NCBI GenBank assembly: GCA_026874595.1
Contig: CM049310.1
Coordinates: 7,006,001-7,070,000 of the forward strand
DNA length: 64,000 nucleotides
Direction of reading: 5' to 3'
Source: Sipunculus nudus
Lineage: Eukaryota > Annelida > Sipuncula > Golfingiida > Sipunculidae
The translations under genes and the position numbers were made by a program. Position 1 is the stretch's first letter. The number at the start of each line of letters is the position of its first letter. Shown in pieces: positions 1-11,048 of the stretch. Below the pieces are notes generated by a model. That model did not search any database and had not been told where the DNA came from. It worked only from the letters and a program-made list of their open reading frames with translations.

Positions 1-799
1 AATGGCAGCTTACTAAAGCATATTTATTAAATGTGGGGAAGACAGATTGTGGTGCATCTTATTTCTACACGGTACATGTGCTTGCAAATTGGTCTGTTCA
101 GTCAAGCATGTAGTTGGCATATTAGTTCATACTCATGACTCACAACAGAGATCCGATTCACTCGAAAGAGTGGCATAAACTTTAAAATATTTCAATGTCC
201 AAAGAGAAACCGTGCATGACACTTCACGTAAGTGAACTAAGATGACACTAGCATGAAGTCTGGGTGTTTCAACTATATAAAACGTGCCACAGAATACCTA
301 ACACTGTAGGTACTTCAGTTTAGACTTTCAGTGAATTTCTACACAGAAAAGAGTAAAAATATCATTAGTCAAGACTGTACATATTGTCAGTAATTGTCAG
401 AACCAAATGTTACACGGACGCAGAATGCAGGTGCGTGTGTCCTACATGACCTTTAGGCACACGTCACTTTATATCCCATCCCTGGAAATAGCAATACTTT
501 ATATACTTGTACTGATTTGCAACAACAAATGTATAGGGGTGATTTTATGACTTATGTCTAAAATAATGTTTATCTCTCGGACCCATGGTTTGCTGAAGGT
601 GCCGATATTGCCCCTTAGGCCTACGTACTGATAGTTAGCCCAAATGGCTGTGTGTACATATACCATTTCATGCAGGGGCGGGGGATGACACGCAGGCGCG
701 GTGGAATAATCAAAGTTACCTAACTTTGATTATTTATATATATATATATAATACTTATATATATATATATAATACTTATATACATATATATAATACTTA

Positions 800-945
800 T
801 ATATATAAAAGTGGTATAGCCGTGTTAGTCTATAGTTGAAGCGAAGTTTAAGATAAACAGTGACGCCTTTTAGATAGACTAACTAGTTAGTTCTTTTATA
901 TCTAAATATAAAAGGCGTCACTGTTTATCTTAACCTTCGCTATAA
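800..945 (+). repeat. Long hairpin: inverted copies of a 35-bp motif
   Basis: The segment AAGTTTAAGATAAACAGTGACGCC (about 844-880) is repeated inverted at about 909-945 (GGCGTCACTGTTTATCTTAA), with roughly 35-38 bp arms around a 30-bp loop containing TAGACTAACTAGTTAG. It is flanked by (AT)n on both sides. The left flank has GTGGTATAGCCGTGTTAGTCTATAG, reminiscent of widespread vertebrate and invertebrate short repeats with GTTAGTCT ends. It is probably a small non-autonomous element lying in a microsatellite. Confidence 0.65.
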
Positions 946-1001
<56 letters not shown>

Positions 1002-1129
1002 TGTGTGTATATATACAACTTTTATTGTTTTTTTGACGGTTTGAAGTATTTTATTTATCCTTCAATGAACTATAATGTTTTAAAAAGTAAAATTTCATTT
1101 TCAGTAAATAAATATTATTCTCTGGAGAT

Positions 1130-1230
1130 CAGGGGGAGGGGGGGGGGGGTGATAACATTTAGCATCCCCCCTTGTTAACTAATTTTTTTAAGGGGGGATA
1201 TATACCGCCATCCCCCTATATTGATGCCTC
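1130..1230 (+). repeat. G/C-run dispersed repeat, copy 1
   Basis: G-rich run, then TGATAACATTTAGCATCCCCCC, TTGTTAA, a second G run with GGGATATATACC, CCATCCCC, and an end TATATTGATGCC. The same order of blocks occurs at 3830-3926 and 5196-5287. The alternating G and C runs can fold into a GC hairpin. This copy lies outside the large transposon. Confidence 0.5.
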
Positions 1231-1472
1231 GGTTTCCTGTGTCCATGCATGTTTTAGATGTTAAAAATTTTGCAAATATACATCTTCCCCAACAAATCTT
1301 TATCGATGAGTAGTATTCCTATTTCACTATACCATACTGCCTTGTACCATATCGATACACCTACACCTATCGATAACTCGTGGAAGCAGTCTCAGTCGCA
1401 TATATACAACACCATTGCTAGTGTTAAGTCAGGGTACAGGATATATAGTAATATAAACGTATAAGGACCTAC

Positions 1473-1548
1473 ATTTCCAAAGCACGTGATGCCTATGTAG
1501 ACGGGTTGAGGTATTTCGTTGTTGGATCTACCGAGGTAAGAATAACAT
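1473..1548 (-). CDS. Astacin-like metalloprotease, catalytic-domain exon 5 (internal, gene partial)
   Basis: This is the last exon visible of the minus-strand astacin-like gene. The acceptor is a pyrimidine-rich TTTTCTTCCAG and the donor is GTAGGT at 1472-1467. The exon is 76 bases: one base completing the codon split with the previous exon, then 25 codons. Joined residues 195-202 read GCYSYLGR, the astacin-family motif that follows the first catalytic-domain cysteine, and residues 216-217 carry the TC expected just before the zinc-binding helix. The exon ends in phase 0. The HExxHxxGxxH zinc motif should open the next exon. I searched positions 1-1460 on the minus strand for HExxH codons and found none, so that exon lies outside the window or the gene is damaged. 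The family call is secure; the specific function (matrix, hatching, digestive or signalling protease) is not known. Confidence 0.82.
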
Positions 1549-2625
1549 CTGGAAGAAAAGAACCCAGATATTTCAATGTACATATACTCATTAAAAACTT
1601 AGGTATGAATAAAATATGAAAAGACTGGGAGATTTAGGAATGAATCATTGATTAATGATGCATGGATAACTACTGAAAGACATATGACAAATAAATATAT
1701 GGAATCATCAATGTTGATCAATAATAAGATCCATCAGGATATTCAATAAAATATGATTTATAAATGCATAAGAAGTTCCCTTAACAATATTTTATAATGT
1801 ATATAACGGACACAATATGGGGCTCTTTTTTGATTCATGGAGAACTACATTGAGACGGATTTTCTCTATGGTCTGTGCTGGGTGTATAGGTTCAGGACCC
1901 TTGGCAAGTTCTGCCCCTGTCTGGGTCTTCTACTAAATTAGGAACACTTCAATGTGACAAAAGCGTTTGATCCGCCCCCCAGAAGAACACTACAGTCAGT
2001 GCTTCAAAGGTGAAGGTCAGAAAAGGTGCGCGACTATGTGTCACAGTGTACGACCCGTATGTTAACCCGTGTGTTGGCCCGTATGTAACGTATGGCAATA
2101 GGTTATATTTCTTTTCAAGGCTCGAAAAACATTCATTTGTGCATGTCCTTTTCATGTACTGAGGTTCAGATAAGTGACCCGTGTGAAACTGCTGAAGACA
2201 CTGCGGTAATGTTCTGCATGGCATGTTAATATTAAGATGTTTCATTCTGTCTTGAACTTCCATATATTTATTTTTAACGAGATTTTCAGATTTTTGTTTT
2301 GTTGAATACAGTATAGTATTTATATATGAAATAGTATTTTTAAATGCTAAAAGCGGAATAAATGGAAAAAGTGCAGTTATCATATGGATAAAATTTAAGG
2401 ATGCTTTCTAATATATAAAAACTTATATTATGCAAATTAAGGAACCCTTGTGTTAAAGATTATAGGATAGCAATTCTATCAGGTTGGTTAAATTCTGAAG
2501 AAGTGGTTTCTAAAAATAATTTCTCACATTCAGATTCTCGATTTCGAAAGGTTCCCAAACAGACGCATACATGGAACAAACACATTTTAACCCTGACGGC
2601 TGAAAGTACCTAGTCATTGCCTTAC

Positions 2626-2761
2626 CCATAGGAGAACACCCCTGAGAACAGTATATGAGGATCCTCATAATTCTGAGTGACAGGGATTTCTTGGAACTGA
2701 AGACACGTGTGGTCCTCCCATAACTTGAATGCTGCCTTGATCGCTAGACGATTCACGTAAT
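2626..2761 (-). CDS. Astacin-like metalloprotease, catalytic-domain exon 4
   Basis: Internal exon of 136 bases: two bases completing an Asp codon, 44 codons, then two bases of a Gly codon. The acceptor is CCTTTCCTCCTCAG and the donor is GG|GTAAGG. The peptide contains AIKAAFKLWEDHTCLQFQE (residues 157-174 region), which fits the astacin pattern of a helix ending in W, then TC-x-x-F with the first domain cysteine (residue 169). It ends in FSYG, joining the next exon to make the GC-x-S-x-x-GR motif. The G|AT junction with 9709-9478 and the GG|A junction with 1548-1473 both restore sensible codons, which is strong evidence that these are true exons. No stop or frameshift is seen. Confidence 0.87.
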
Positions 2762-2960
2762 CTGAGGAGGAAAGGCGTATAATATACATACAATATACAG
2801 TCATTTAGGAGTTAATTAAAATGTCTACGATTTTATAATTCTATCACTGAAATAAAGTCACAGAGATCCTCTCTGGCTCTGTCATGCTGTTGAAATTTTA
2901 AGGGATACATAAAAAGCACTTTCACATGTAATAAGTTTATATTTAACTTTTATATATATA

Positions 2961-3025
2961 CACTGTTAAAAATTGCCGTAAAATAACGGCGCATAAGACT
3001 GTAAATTTACGGCGCTTTGCAATGT
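2961..3025 (+). repeat. Left terminal inverted repeat of the CACTG-ended transposon
   Basis: Starts CACTGTTAAAAATTGC and continues through CGTAAAATAACGGCGC and GTAAATTTACGGCGC, two copies of the subterminal palindromic motif. It is the inverted counterpart of 9045-9085. Decayed motif fragments continue to about 3100. Confidence 0.8.
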
Positions 3026-3506
3026 AGACGCTCCTGTGTCTTGAATAACGCGCAAATGCAACGTAAATATGTCGAGCGTCTGTGAAAATTGTGTGACACG
3101 TGTGTAAAGCAGACGGTACAGATGAAATAAACCGCGTCATGTGATCAGCGGGGCCACTCATGACGTCAACATCCTGGATCTTTTGACTCCACGGCGGGAA
3201 GAGAAGCCATTTTTGTCCGTCTGCTGGCTGCTGAAAGTCACAGAAGTTACCCAGCATCTTCATTGGTAAAATGTTTTTCTTTAATATGTAGGCATAAATC
3301 TGTTTACTGTGTTACTTGTTATTTTGATACTGTACGTGTAATAGTTTACGTTGGTAATTGTATAGTGGTACGAGGCCAGTCTGGTTCATGTGTTGCTTCA
3401 GGTTTTTTTTTTTGGGGGGGGGGGGGGGGGGAGGGAGGGGGGAGACTCACTTGCAGGGGTAGAAGAGTGATTGAGTTGGAAATCCACACAATCTTTGACA
3501 CATACA

Positions 3507-3576
<70 letters not shown>

Positions 3577-3829
3577 AATATTATATATATATACACCTTT
3601 TATAATGTGAAACATTTGTGTGATGTTTATAATTTATATTATTTAACTGAGGTTTTTAGAAAAATAAGGTATTATGTTTGCAATATATGTCAACTCTAAA
3701 CCATGTTTAGATTATTAGATAACCATATAACTCAGTCAACTCAGAAATAGAAATAATAAGAAAGTTTTCTTATTATTAATATATGACATGTCCAATATAT
3801 AAAATTAATTGTTACTTGCTCAATGTCAG

Positions 3830-3926
3830 CGTGGAGGATGATTATATTGACCAATCCCCCCTTGTTAAAAAATGGGGGGGGGGGGGGGAGAGGATATATA
3901 ACCCCCATTCCCTTCATTGATGCCAA
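3830..3926 (+). repeat. G/C-run dispersed repeat, copy 2 (inside the transposon)
   Basis: Contains GGAGGATGATTATATTGACC, AATCCCCCCTTGTTAAAAAATGGGG with a long G run, GATATATAACCCCCAT and the ending TTCATTGATGCC. Same family as copies near 1130 and 5196. Confidence 0.5.
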
Positions 3927-4439
3927 TGTTTATCATTGATGATTAAGCCTTTATTAGTTTCAGGGAATTGCCAATTAGGAAAAAGGAAGCGACCCCCCCC
4001 CCCCCTTAAAAAGACACACCTGGCCATGTCTGGATGTATATCATGCATGAATAGTATAATTATTCATGTCACATATTATATATATATATCCCTTTAAGGT
4101 GAAATATCGGTAAAGGCACCACTGAAAACAGTTTTGAATTATTTATTTACTAGATTTTAAATGAGGCCTTGAATAAGGTTTTCCCGCTTACATGTCAACC
4201 AGAGAAATTAAGGTATCAAAGTACCTTTATTTTTTTTTAAATCTTTTTAACAGATGCTTAAACAGAGTTAACACAGACCAAACAAATAATTAACAGCTTT
4301 GTTCATACAATATCCAAGAGCCTAACCCCCCCCCCCCCCACCCCCATCACATCACACTATGTTTGAAATTACATAACATGTTTTAGAAAAAGAATAACAT
4401 GCTAGCCAAAGTGCTAACCTTTTAGCCAGTCATTTTGAG

Positions 4440-4472
<33 letters not shown>

Positions 4473-4522
4473 CTGAAAATTAAGGCTGCTAAGGCACAGC
4501 CAAATACTGTTTATGTTTTTAG

Positions 4523-4882
4523 AAAATGGGCAAGCATTTCCATCAGTGTGGCAAATTCAAAGAAGATTTAGATACCATCAATGCAACCTTCCCATTTCTT
4601 AAGAATAGGAATTATGTAAGTTTAAATATCACATAATAATATACTGCCTTTTTAGCTCAGCTGACTGTAAGTCATTTGAGCTACAGGGAAGACACCACCT
4701 CTGTCTGTGTCGTTCACTGATACCAGTACTAAAGTTGTTATTGAACTTTTGTTGGAAAACATATCTCATTGATCCCCCCCCCCCCCCTTAAAAAAAAAAA
4801 TTGTTCTAGCAAGGCCTGGTGTGACCATCTCTAATGTCCAGTGGCGTCAGTTTTTCTTCCAGGGTGGGGGGATGACTTTGTG

Positions 4883-4914
<32 letters not shown>

Positions 4915-6919
4915 ATATATTACTTTTTCAGCATCTCTGAGTGACATATTCAAATATATATATATATTTATATATATTTATATATACAATTATTATATAT
5001 ATATTTATTGATATATACTTATATATATATACTATATTATATTTCAAATAATTATAATATTATAATAAAAAATAAGTTATTTTGTGAATTCTGAGCAAGG
5101 TTTAGATATAACATTTTTTGTATATGGATTCAAAGTTTTTAATTCTGTTTATTAATATGTTTCATCTGTAATAATATAATATTATTCTCTGAAAGTGGGG
5201 GGGGGGATGATTACATTGGCTATCCCCCCCTTGCCAAAAAGTAGGGGGTATATATACCCCCCATCCCCCCCCCTATATTGACGCCCCTGCTAATGTCCAG
5301 GTTTGCTCAACTGGAAATTTGCCAGAGACCCCCCCCCCCCAACTCTGCTGTACAGGGGTACAATTTCCATTCATAATGTGGATGGGATGGGTTTTTTTGA
5401 CACCCCCTCACTCACATATAGGCCCTATATAGGTGTGTGGGGTATACCACATCTCATCCATCTCATCCATCAGTATGCATGATTTTATCAGACTGAGCGC
5501 ATTTATACTTGTACTAAGACTCAAAATTGGTAGTACTTGCTTTATACATGTACTTGTCACACCTTATAAAATAATAACTTTTCAAATAATAGTCAAGTAT
5601 ATCATCAGGGAACCCTGAAGGATTACACAGGTTTGCATTATGCTTGTAGCCCTTGTTATATTATAATAGCTAATTTATGTAAATGCAATTACAAATGTTA
5701 CATCATTTTGTAATATAAAGGCTGTACTGCATATATATTGCTCCCTTTTTATAAATCCCCATACACATATGATGCTGTTTTTGCACCTTCCAGTTTATAC
5801 ACTGAGTAAAATATTTGTTGATCCAATATTTACCATTTTTATATGCAATGTAGCACTTTTGTTTATTAATTTATATACATGAACTTACTTTGTAAATAAT
5901 ATGCCTGGTGCTGAGACTGTCTTTCGTTGGTTACAGGTTTATCAGTTCTGTTTTTTATGTACTCCTAGAATTTGTTCTACGTGTGGAGGGGTTCAGAGAG
6001 TTATACATGGATCAATGATTAGAGGAAAGATGGAGAAAATGTTCCACGCCTTACCAAACTTAGAACTGTGAACAAAGTACAACTGCAAGATGTGCAAGGT
6101 GCACAACTACACTGGCAAGCAGTAAATTCCTAGCAGAGAACATTGTAGAAAATGTACACCAAGGTAGTTTGACTTTGATCATATTTTCTTTTGTAAACAC
6201 CATGACAATTTGATTAAGCTGATGAGTTTAATAATCTGTGAAACAAGTATCTAACATATTGAACATTAGCAGTGATGATGACCTAAATTCCCCAGCCTGT
6301 TTCTCATTCTCTCCATTTATATATATTCTAATAAACTTTTTAGCTGGCTGTATGATGGTGCTGACCTGACCATCTCTAACCTTACAGTGTCATTTGTCAA
6401 ACCTGCTAATTATTGGCTATTTTTTAATTTTATGCAGTTTGGAACATGTTTACCCCCTATAAAACACTGCAGATATTCTGGTTATCAAATATTCATAATA
6501 TTTACTATTTACAGTTACAATAAATAAATCCAGGTCCATAGCCTTACTACTGTTAATTACTTCATTTTACACATAGACTTTCATTTATGCCTTTAAAACA
6601 TATTGTCAGGTCTATTATCTGTATTAATCGTTCTGGAAAAGGACATTTCATAATTAAATCATTAAATCATGTATTTTTTTCATAAACTTTCATAAACGAT
6701 CAGGTATGTACATTCAAAAGAAGCCTCTTTATCCCAATGAAATATTCAACTCTCTCATAGATTTTAGAAAGATGGGCACTTAACAGGAAACAGTAAATAT
6801 GTTATCCTTATGCAGTGAATAAGTTTTAACAAGTGTTGTTTTGACCTTTCAGTGTGATGAACATGCTAGGCATAATTTACTTTGTCAATATTTAGGAATC
6901 TATACTACAGATTTTATGT

Positions 6920-6979
<60 letters not shown>

Positions 6980-7680
6980 TTCACCTGCATTGTCTGTGAA
7001 TTTGCAGAAGCAAAGCTCCTATTTGCCTACAGGATACTGCCTTCACTGTTTGGAAAATGCAAGGTTAATAGGGGATTGTAGATGGAGGAGAGGTAATTCT
7101 TTCAAAACTATTATGTTTGTGTGATTATATTCAGCAAGTATTAAATATAGTTTAATCTTTTTTTTTAAAGTAAATACATACTTATATTAAGAAAAATGTT
7201 GTAATTGTTAATTTTTTTTGGAGATAGAACAAAATCTTGGCCAGTTTATGTCTGTAGTGTAAATGTAAAGATATATTTGATATAATAATGTATAATTATT
7301 TTCAGTTCTAAAGGTTCCCATTGACCATAAGAAAACTTTTCAGACTTTGAAAAAAAAATCTAAAATAAATATAAAAAGTAAACAGATAATTGCACTGAAC
7401 TATATTCTTGTATATTTCTCTCATGTTTCTTAGAATCTTTCTTTTCTGTTTATTATTTTGTATGCAGAAAGTGAAATCTCCAACACCTGTGATTGTTCAA
7501 GAAGGGGACTGTTACATCACTGTAACATATGGTGGATGGCCAGAAACTGTCAACCCATGCAAGTTATTTCCACTTCCACTGGAGGCTTGCTATGCGTCAT
7601 TTTGGATGTTTACCCTGGAGTATCCTAAGGGACTATAAAAACCTACAGGTTTCTTGATTTTGTGGTCATTACATGCACCT
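4523..7680 (+). pseudogene. Exon-like coding relics inside the transposon
   Basis: Four plus-strand pieces have acceptor and/or donor signals. At 4523-4615 the segment encodes MGKHFHQCGKFKEDLD and has a GTAAGT donor. At 5969-6071 there is a CTCCTAG acceptor and a peptide with IC-x-x-C and RGKMEKMFHALPNL before a stop. At 7009-7063 a short segment lies between TTTGCAG and GCAAG|GTTAAT. At 7468-7638 the segment follows TTTTGTATGCAG. The last piece encodes TPVIVQEGDCYITV and, near its end, ACYASFWMFTLEYPKG. After its stop at 7636 a different frame continues KTYRFLDFVV, so a frameshift has probably broken the C-terminus. The ACYASFWMF..YPKG type of ending resembles, from memory, multicopy uncharacterised proteins in fish and coral genomes that may belong to such transposons. 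Linkage of the pieces is inferred and the function is unknown. Confidence 0.4.
4848..5287 (+). repeat. Non-autonomous element with GGCGTCA/TGACGCC ends (includes G/C-run copy 3)
   Basis: The left end is GTGGCGTCAGTTTTTC followed by GGTGGGGGGATGA. The right end is CCCCTATATTGACGCCCC. The G/C-run repeat fills 5196-5287 and AT microsatellites fill the middle. The inverted 7-bp ends and the matching downstream boundary of copies 1 and 2 (TTGATGCC) suggest a small mobile element family nested in the larger transposon. Confidence 0.4.
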
Positions 7681-8789
7681 CTAACTGTCCTCCCACTGTC
7701 AATAGAGCTGGTTGGTCAGATTTAATGTTTTAATGCTACATTTTCCTCTATAATATATTCAACAATATAGGAAATATCTGTTAATGACTATTTCACTTTT
7801 AATATTTCTGTGTTTAAGTACCTAAATTAAATTAGGTAATTATCTTATTATTTTTCTGGAAAAAGTTCACATTTGCACCCTTGTTACAATGTAGGTATTT
7901 TCTTCAACTCCCTCCAGTTCGAATTTAATTGATGAAAAATTTTATTTATTTACCAAGGACCTATTTTTTGGAATTCATTATCTGAAGCTTCTCACAAAAT
8001 ATATGCCTTTACTGTAGAAAGATTCGGTGACATATAAGTTAAATCCATTTTAATTGTGTGACTTGTGTTCTGACCATCTTTTACTTTAAAGATACCATTA
8101 ATTTACAACACTATAAACTTATTGATGCACTTTTTTCTATTGTTCAAAGATGCATTATATATAGATTTGGGCCCCATTGTTAACATGATCAGCAACTTTA
8201 ATGAAATAACACACAGCATTCATAAACGTAATCATAATAATATTGCACTTATTAACAAATTTGATATGTTTAGTTGGAGACGATTTAACTGCCATGCAGT
8301 GTGGTCAAAATGTTTAAATATGCTTGCTTCCTAATGATGCCTTTTGGAAGATCAGTATAATCTGAATAATTATATACATTAAGTACACGTGTTGTACATG
8401 TTGATGATCTGTTGAATATTTCATCCAATAAAGAAGTGGTGTGATATTATGTGTGAGCATGCATTTTTAATGCCATTTCCCAAATTATCCAAGATGCATT
8501 TCCCTCTGTAGATATCCTGATCTGATTTTCGGGACACTTGACTGTCAAATAGAAAGTTACAACTCTATCATCATAAGGAGGTCTGACTTCGTTAGTAATA
8601 TTTTACTGGTAAAATCTAAAAAACAAGTTATGAGAAACCTGAAGTACACAGATACAAATAAAGAGTTCGTCCGGAGTGGCAAGACAGTAGCTTTTTGAGA
8701 AAGAGTATGGAAACCTGTAACAGTGTATAGATCCAAGTGCAAAGCATTGTTATTTTTCATAAAATTACAATGTTTTGTTATTCTACATA

Positions 8790-9085
8790 TCAAAGCACCG
8801 TGAAATAACGGTGCAATGCCAAGATTCCAGTTTAAATCACGGTCGATTCACGTCTCTTAGCACTGTAAAATAACGGCATATTGTCCCGTAAAATAACAGA
8901 TGCCCGTTATTTCCCATGGCTTAGCACCGTTTATTTACGTCCCAAAGCGCTGTAAAATTACGGTGCAATGCGACGTTATTTAACGCACTGCGTTATTTCT
9001 TTGCACGTAAAATAACGGTGCATTGCACTGTCAACTTTGCTGCCAGTGCAAAGCACCGTTATTTTACGTGCAATTTTTAACAGTG
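8790..9085 (-). repeat. Right terminal and subterminal repeats of the CACTG-ended transposon
   Basis: About eight copies of a roughly 18-bp motif (GCACCGTTATTTTACG and its complement) lie in mixed orientations, ending in the inverted terminus that finishes at 9085. Each motif is itself nearly palindromic around TAAAATAACGG or TTATTTTACGG. In CACTA-type elements such subterminal arrays bind transposase. The right end is much more regular than the left, which suggests the left array has decayed or been shortened. Confidence 0.75.
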
Positions 9086-9354
9086 TAAAAAATGGAAAAC
9101 CAAGCGAGTGATTGAATCTAAGAGGCAAGATAGACCTTCAAAATTAGATGTCACAGCATTATAAGAAACTAACATATTTTGTTTACTTTATCACAACAAA
9201 ATATGAAACTGATTTTACTTATACTAATTATTGTTAAGACGTTGCAGACAGAAGACACATACTATACTGTTGTATGTATAAGATGATTTTTATACAAAAT
9301 GGACAAATTGATTTAATCTTCAGATTAAGCAGAATAAATTATTTTGATCACAAT

Positions 9355-9432
9355 GGTGGAAATAGTTTTGGTGACCTTTACTTCCTGTTAAGTGTTCTAT
9401 CCGCAAGTGAACAGGTGACCAAAACTATCTGG
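9355..9432 (+). repeat. Imperfect inverted repeat in protease intron 3
   Basis: ATAGTTTTGGTGACCTTTAC near 9362 is mirrored by CAGGTGACCAAAACTAT near 9412-9430, giving about 20 paired bases with mismatches around a 30-bp loop. It lies just outside the protease exon at 9709-9478 and could form a hairpin in the pre-mRNA. Confidence 0.45.
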
Positions 9433-9477
9433 ACCAATCTATTCCCCATGACACAATAAATTTAAAAAATAAAGTAC

Positions 9478-9709
9478 CTATTGATCCGTCTAGTTTATAC
9501 ACAATTGGTCCCTTATGGATGGGCCATTTCGCGACAGGGAACTCATGGAAGGCCACGACTTTCCTCTTTTGTCGCTCATGCCCGCTAGGTGTCGGTGTCA
9601 TCGTCGGAGGTACTTGTTGTAAAAAATAATCGATCTGCTCGTCCGTCAGCCATTCATCACTCTCCAGACATGATCGAACCCGGTCTCCTCCGTTCTGCTT
9701 AACATCAGG
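9478..9709 (-). CDS. Astacin-like metalloprotease, end of prodomain, cleavage site and start of mature enzyme
   Basis: Exon of 232 bases (77 codons plus one base). The acceptor is CTGTGTAG and the donor is ATAG|GTACTT. The first half is prodomain and includes a GGD at about residues 79-81. That could be the aspartate of the family's F-x-G-D inhibitory switch, although the usual Phe is Asn here. A proline/threonine-rich stretch leads to HERQKRK (residues 116-122), a furin-type dibasic site. The mature part follows with KWPIHKGPIVYKLDGSI, which matches the astacin start W-x-x-G-x-(I/V)-x-Y. The prodomain is longer and richer in cysteine than in short crayfish-type astacins. Phase 0 joins the upstream exon and phase 1 joins the downstream one. 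The downstream intron carries the large transposon at 2961-9085. Confidence 0.87.
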
Positions 9710-10238
9710 CTACACAGATACAAAAGAGGACCTCATACTTTTACTTATGAAACAGTATCAGCAATATTAATTACTGCAATTAAAAAAGAATGTTAGTTTC
9801 GATTATTTCCCGGGAACGGCAATCCACTGTCGATAACATTGGGGCTTTATATCAACGGAAACGTCAAAACTGACCATCGACAGGGTATAACTGGTAAAAT
9901 AGCGAAATATTTTATGACAAGTGAGTCTGTAAAAATTTGTTCAGAATACCACACCTGCCGAAATGTACCCGCAGAGGAGGAAAAGCAAAACTACAATATT
10001 CAGTCCCGAATCTATATACCTTTTTCTAAATATCAGGCAAGCTTCTTTTTATGTTTTTTTTCACTGTTTTTCATGGGTTAATATTGTTTTATACTTTTTT
10101 TTCTTTCTTAAATTACCATCTTGTGATTATGGGTTGTTCACTTGAACTAATTGAGGGCAGTAGACATGTTCTGTCAATATTTCATAAAATTTGCATTTTA
10201 AAGACGATAATTTGTTTATTTTAGATATGTCAATGCTG

Positions 10239-10298
<60 letters not shown>
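10239..10298 (+). repeat. (AT)n microsatellite
   Basis: Sixty bases of AT repeats flanked by GCTGGA and TCCAGC, so the tract sits in the loop of a short perfect stem. Confidence 0.9.
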
Positions 10299-10971
10299 TC
10301 CAGCCGGTATATATTATTTTTGACGTTGGTGTCACAGAACTCCTCTAGCTGTGGTCACGCCTCGGATATGGACGTTTGTGGTCTTGAACTGGCGAGAATG
10401 ATGTAATGTGTGACCTAGAGGGGTTCTCATTCCGTATTTCTTCATAAAATCCTAACACCTCTTACTTTTTTTTCGAAGATGCTATCGCAGTGCCAAATGT
10501 CGGCAAGTCCGATTGTGTATCAAGGCGGCGAGCAGTTTGTCACTCTGAATCAAGACATAAAGCCCTGCGTGTTTTTACATTTTCATAGACTCAAAGAATC
10601 AAAATGTTAAGTTACTGTTGGCTAATCTATTGCTAATTAATTTACAGATTATCTTTTGAGCATGTTACATTTCAGCCAGTCTTAATTAAATTAAAGGCAC
10701 CATCTGTCGTATTTGTTATGAAATTAAACTGGTCTTCAAGTTTAAAAAAATGATCGTGTAGAAGATAATTTATGGATCCACAGTGGCAGCACTGCATGAA
10801 CATTGTATGAAAGGCTAAATGTTCAAACTGCACTTAATATGTTTATAGCAAATATCTCGATATTTTTTCTAAATCTTTGTTGCGATGTTTTCCGCGTAAT
10901 ACATATCAAGAATAGTAATGTTTGGCCTGTCACAGTGCAAATGTTGGCAATGAGCCTTGATTTTGAAGTTA

Positions 10972-10975
<4 letters not shown>

Positions 10976-11043
<68 letters not shown>
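10976..11043 (+). repeat. (AT)n microsatellite
   Basis: About 67 bases of AT repeats in protease intron 2. Other AT tracts of 30-70 bp in the window are at about 946-1000, 3507-3571, 6925-6977, 11688-11744, 15872-15905, 27475-27502, 27779-27811, 46583-46648, 47966-48016 and 60075-60120. Confidence 0.9.

Positions 11044-11048
<5 letters not shown>

Larger units (their letters stand above)
2961..9085 (+). mobile_element. EnSpm/CACTA-like (CMC) DNA transposon within the protease intron
   Basis: The left end reads CACTGTTAAAAATTGCCGTA and the right end is its inverted partner, ending GCAATTTTTAACAGTG. Flanking bases are TA on both sides, compatible with a 2-bp target duplication. Both ends carry several copies, in both orientations, of a subterminal motif like CCGTAAAATAACGGTGCA; at the right end they fill about 8790-9085. 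CACTG termini with subterminal TTTACGG-type repeats are known from animal EnSpm/CACTA elements. The 6125-bp element fills most of the 6.7-kb intron between protease exons 3 and 4. Its interior has G/C-run repeats, (AT)n tracts and exon-like coding relics on the plus strand. I could not find a full transposase, so it is probably a decayed copy. Superfamily assignment is from end sequence, not from a protein match. Confidence 0.78.

Noticed and set aside
1-1460. Search for the zinc-binding HExxH exon of the astacin-like gene
   Set aside because: No minus-strand HExxH codon pattern found here, so I do not claim the catalytic exon is in the window.
1949-2383. 144-residue minus-strand frame
   Set aside because: Lies in the intron between protease exons and beyond exon 4 in the wrong place; no astacin motif and no domain recognised.
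3263-3615. Open frames on both strands rich in Tyr-Ile and Gly/Pro
   Set aside because: They read through an (AT)n tract and a G-run; the peptide is the translation of simple repeats.
9661-9700. tRNA-like T-loop word GGTTCGATC on the minus strand
   Set aside because: It lies in protease exon 3 and no cloverleaf forms around it.
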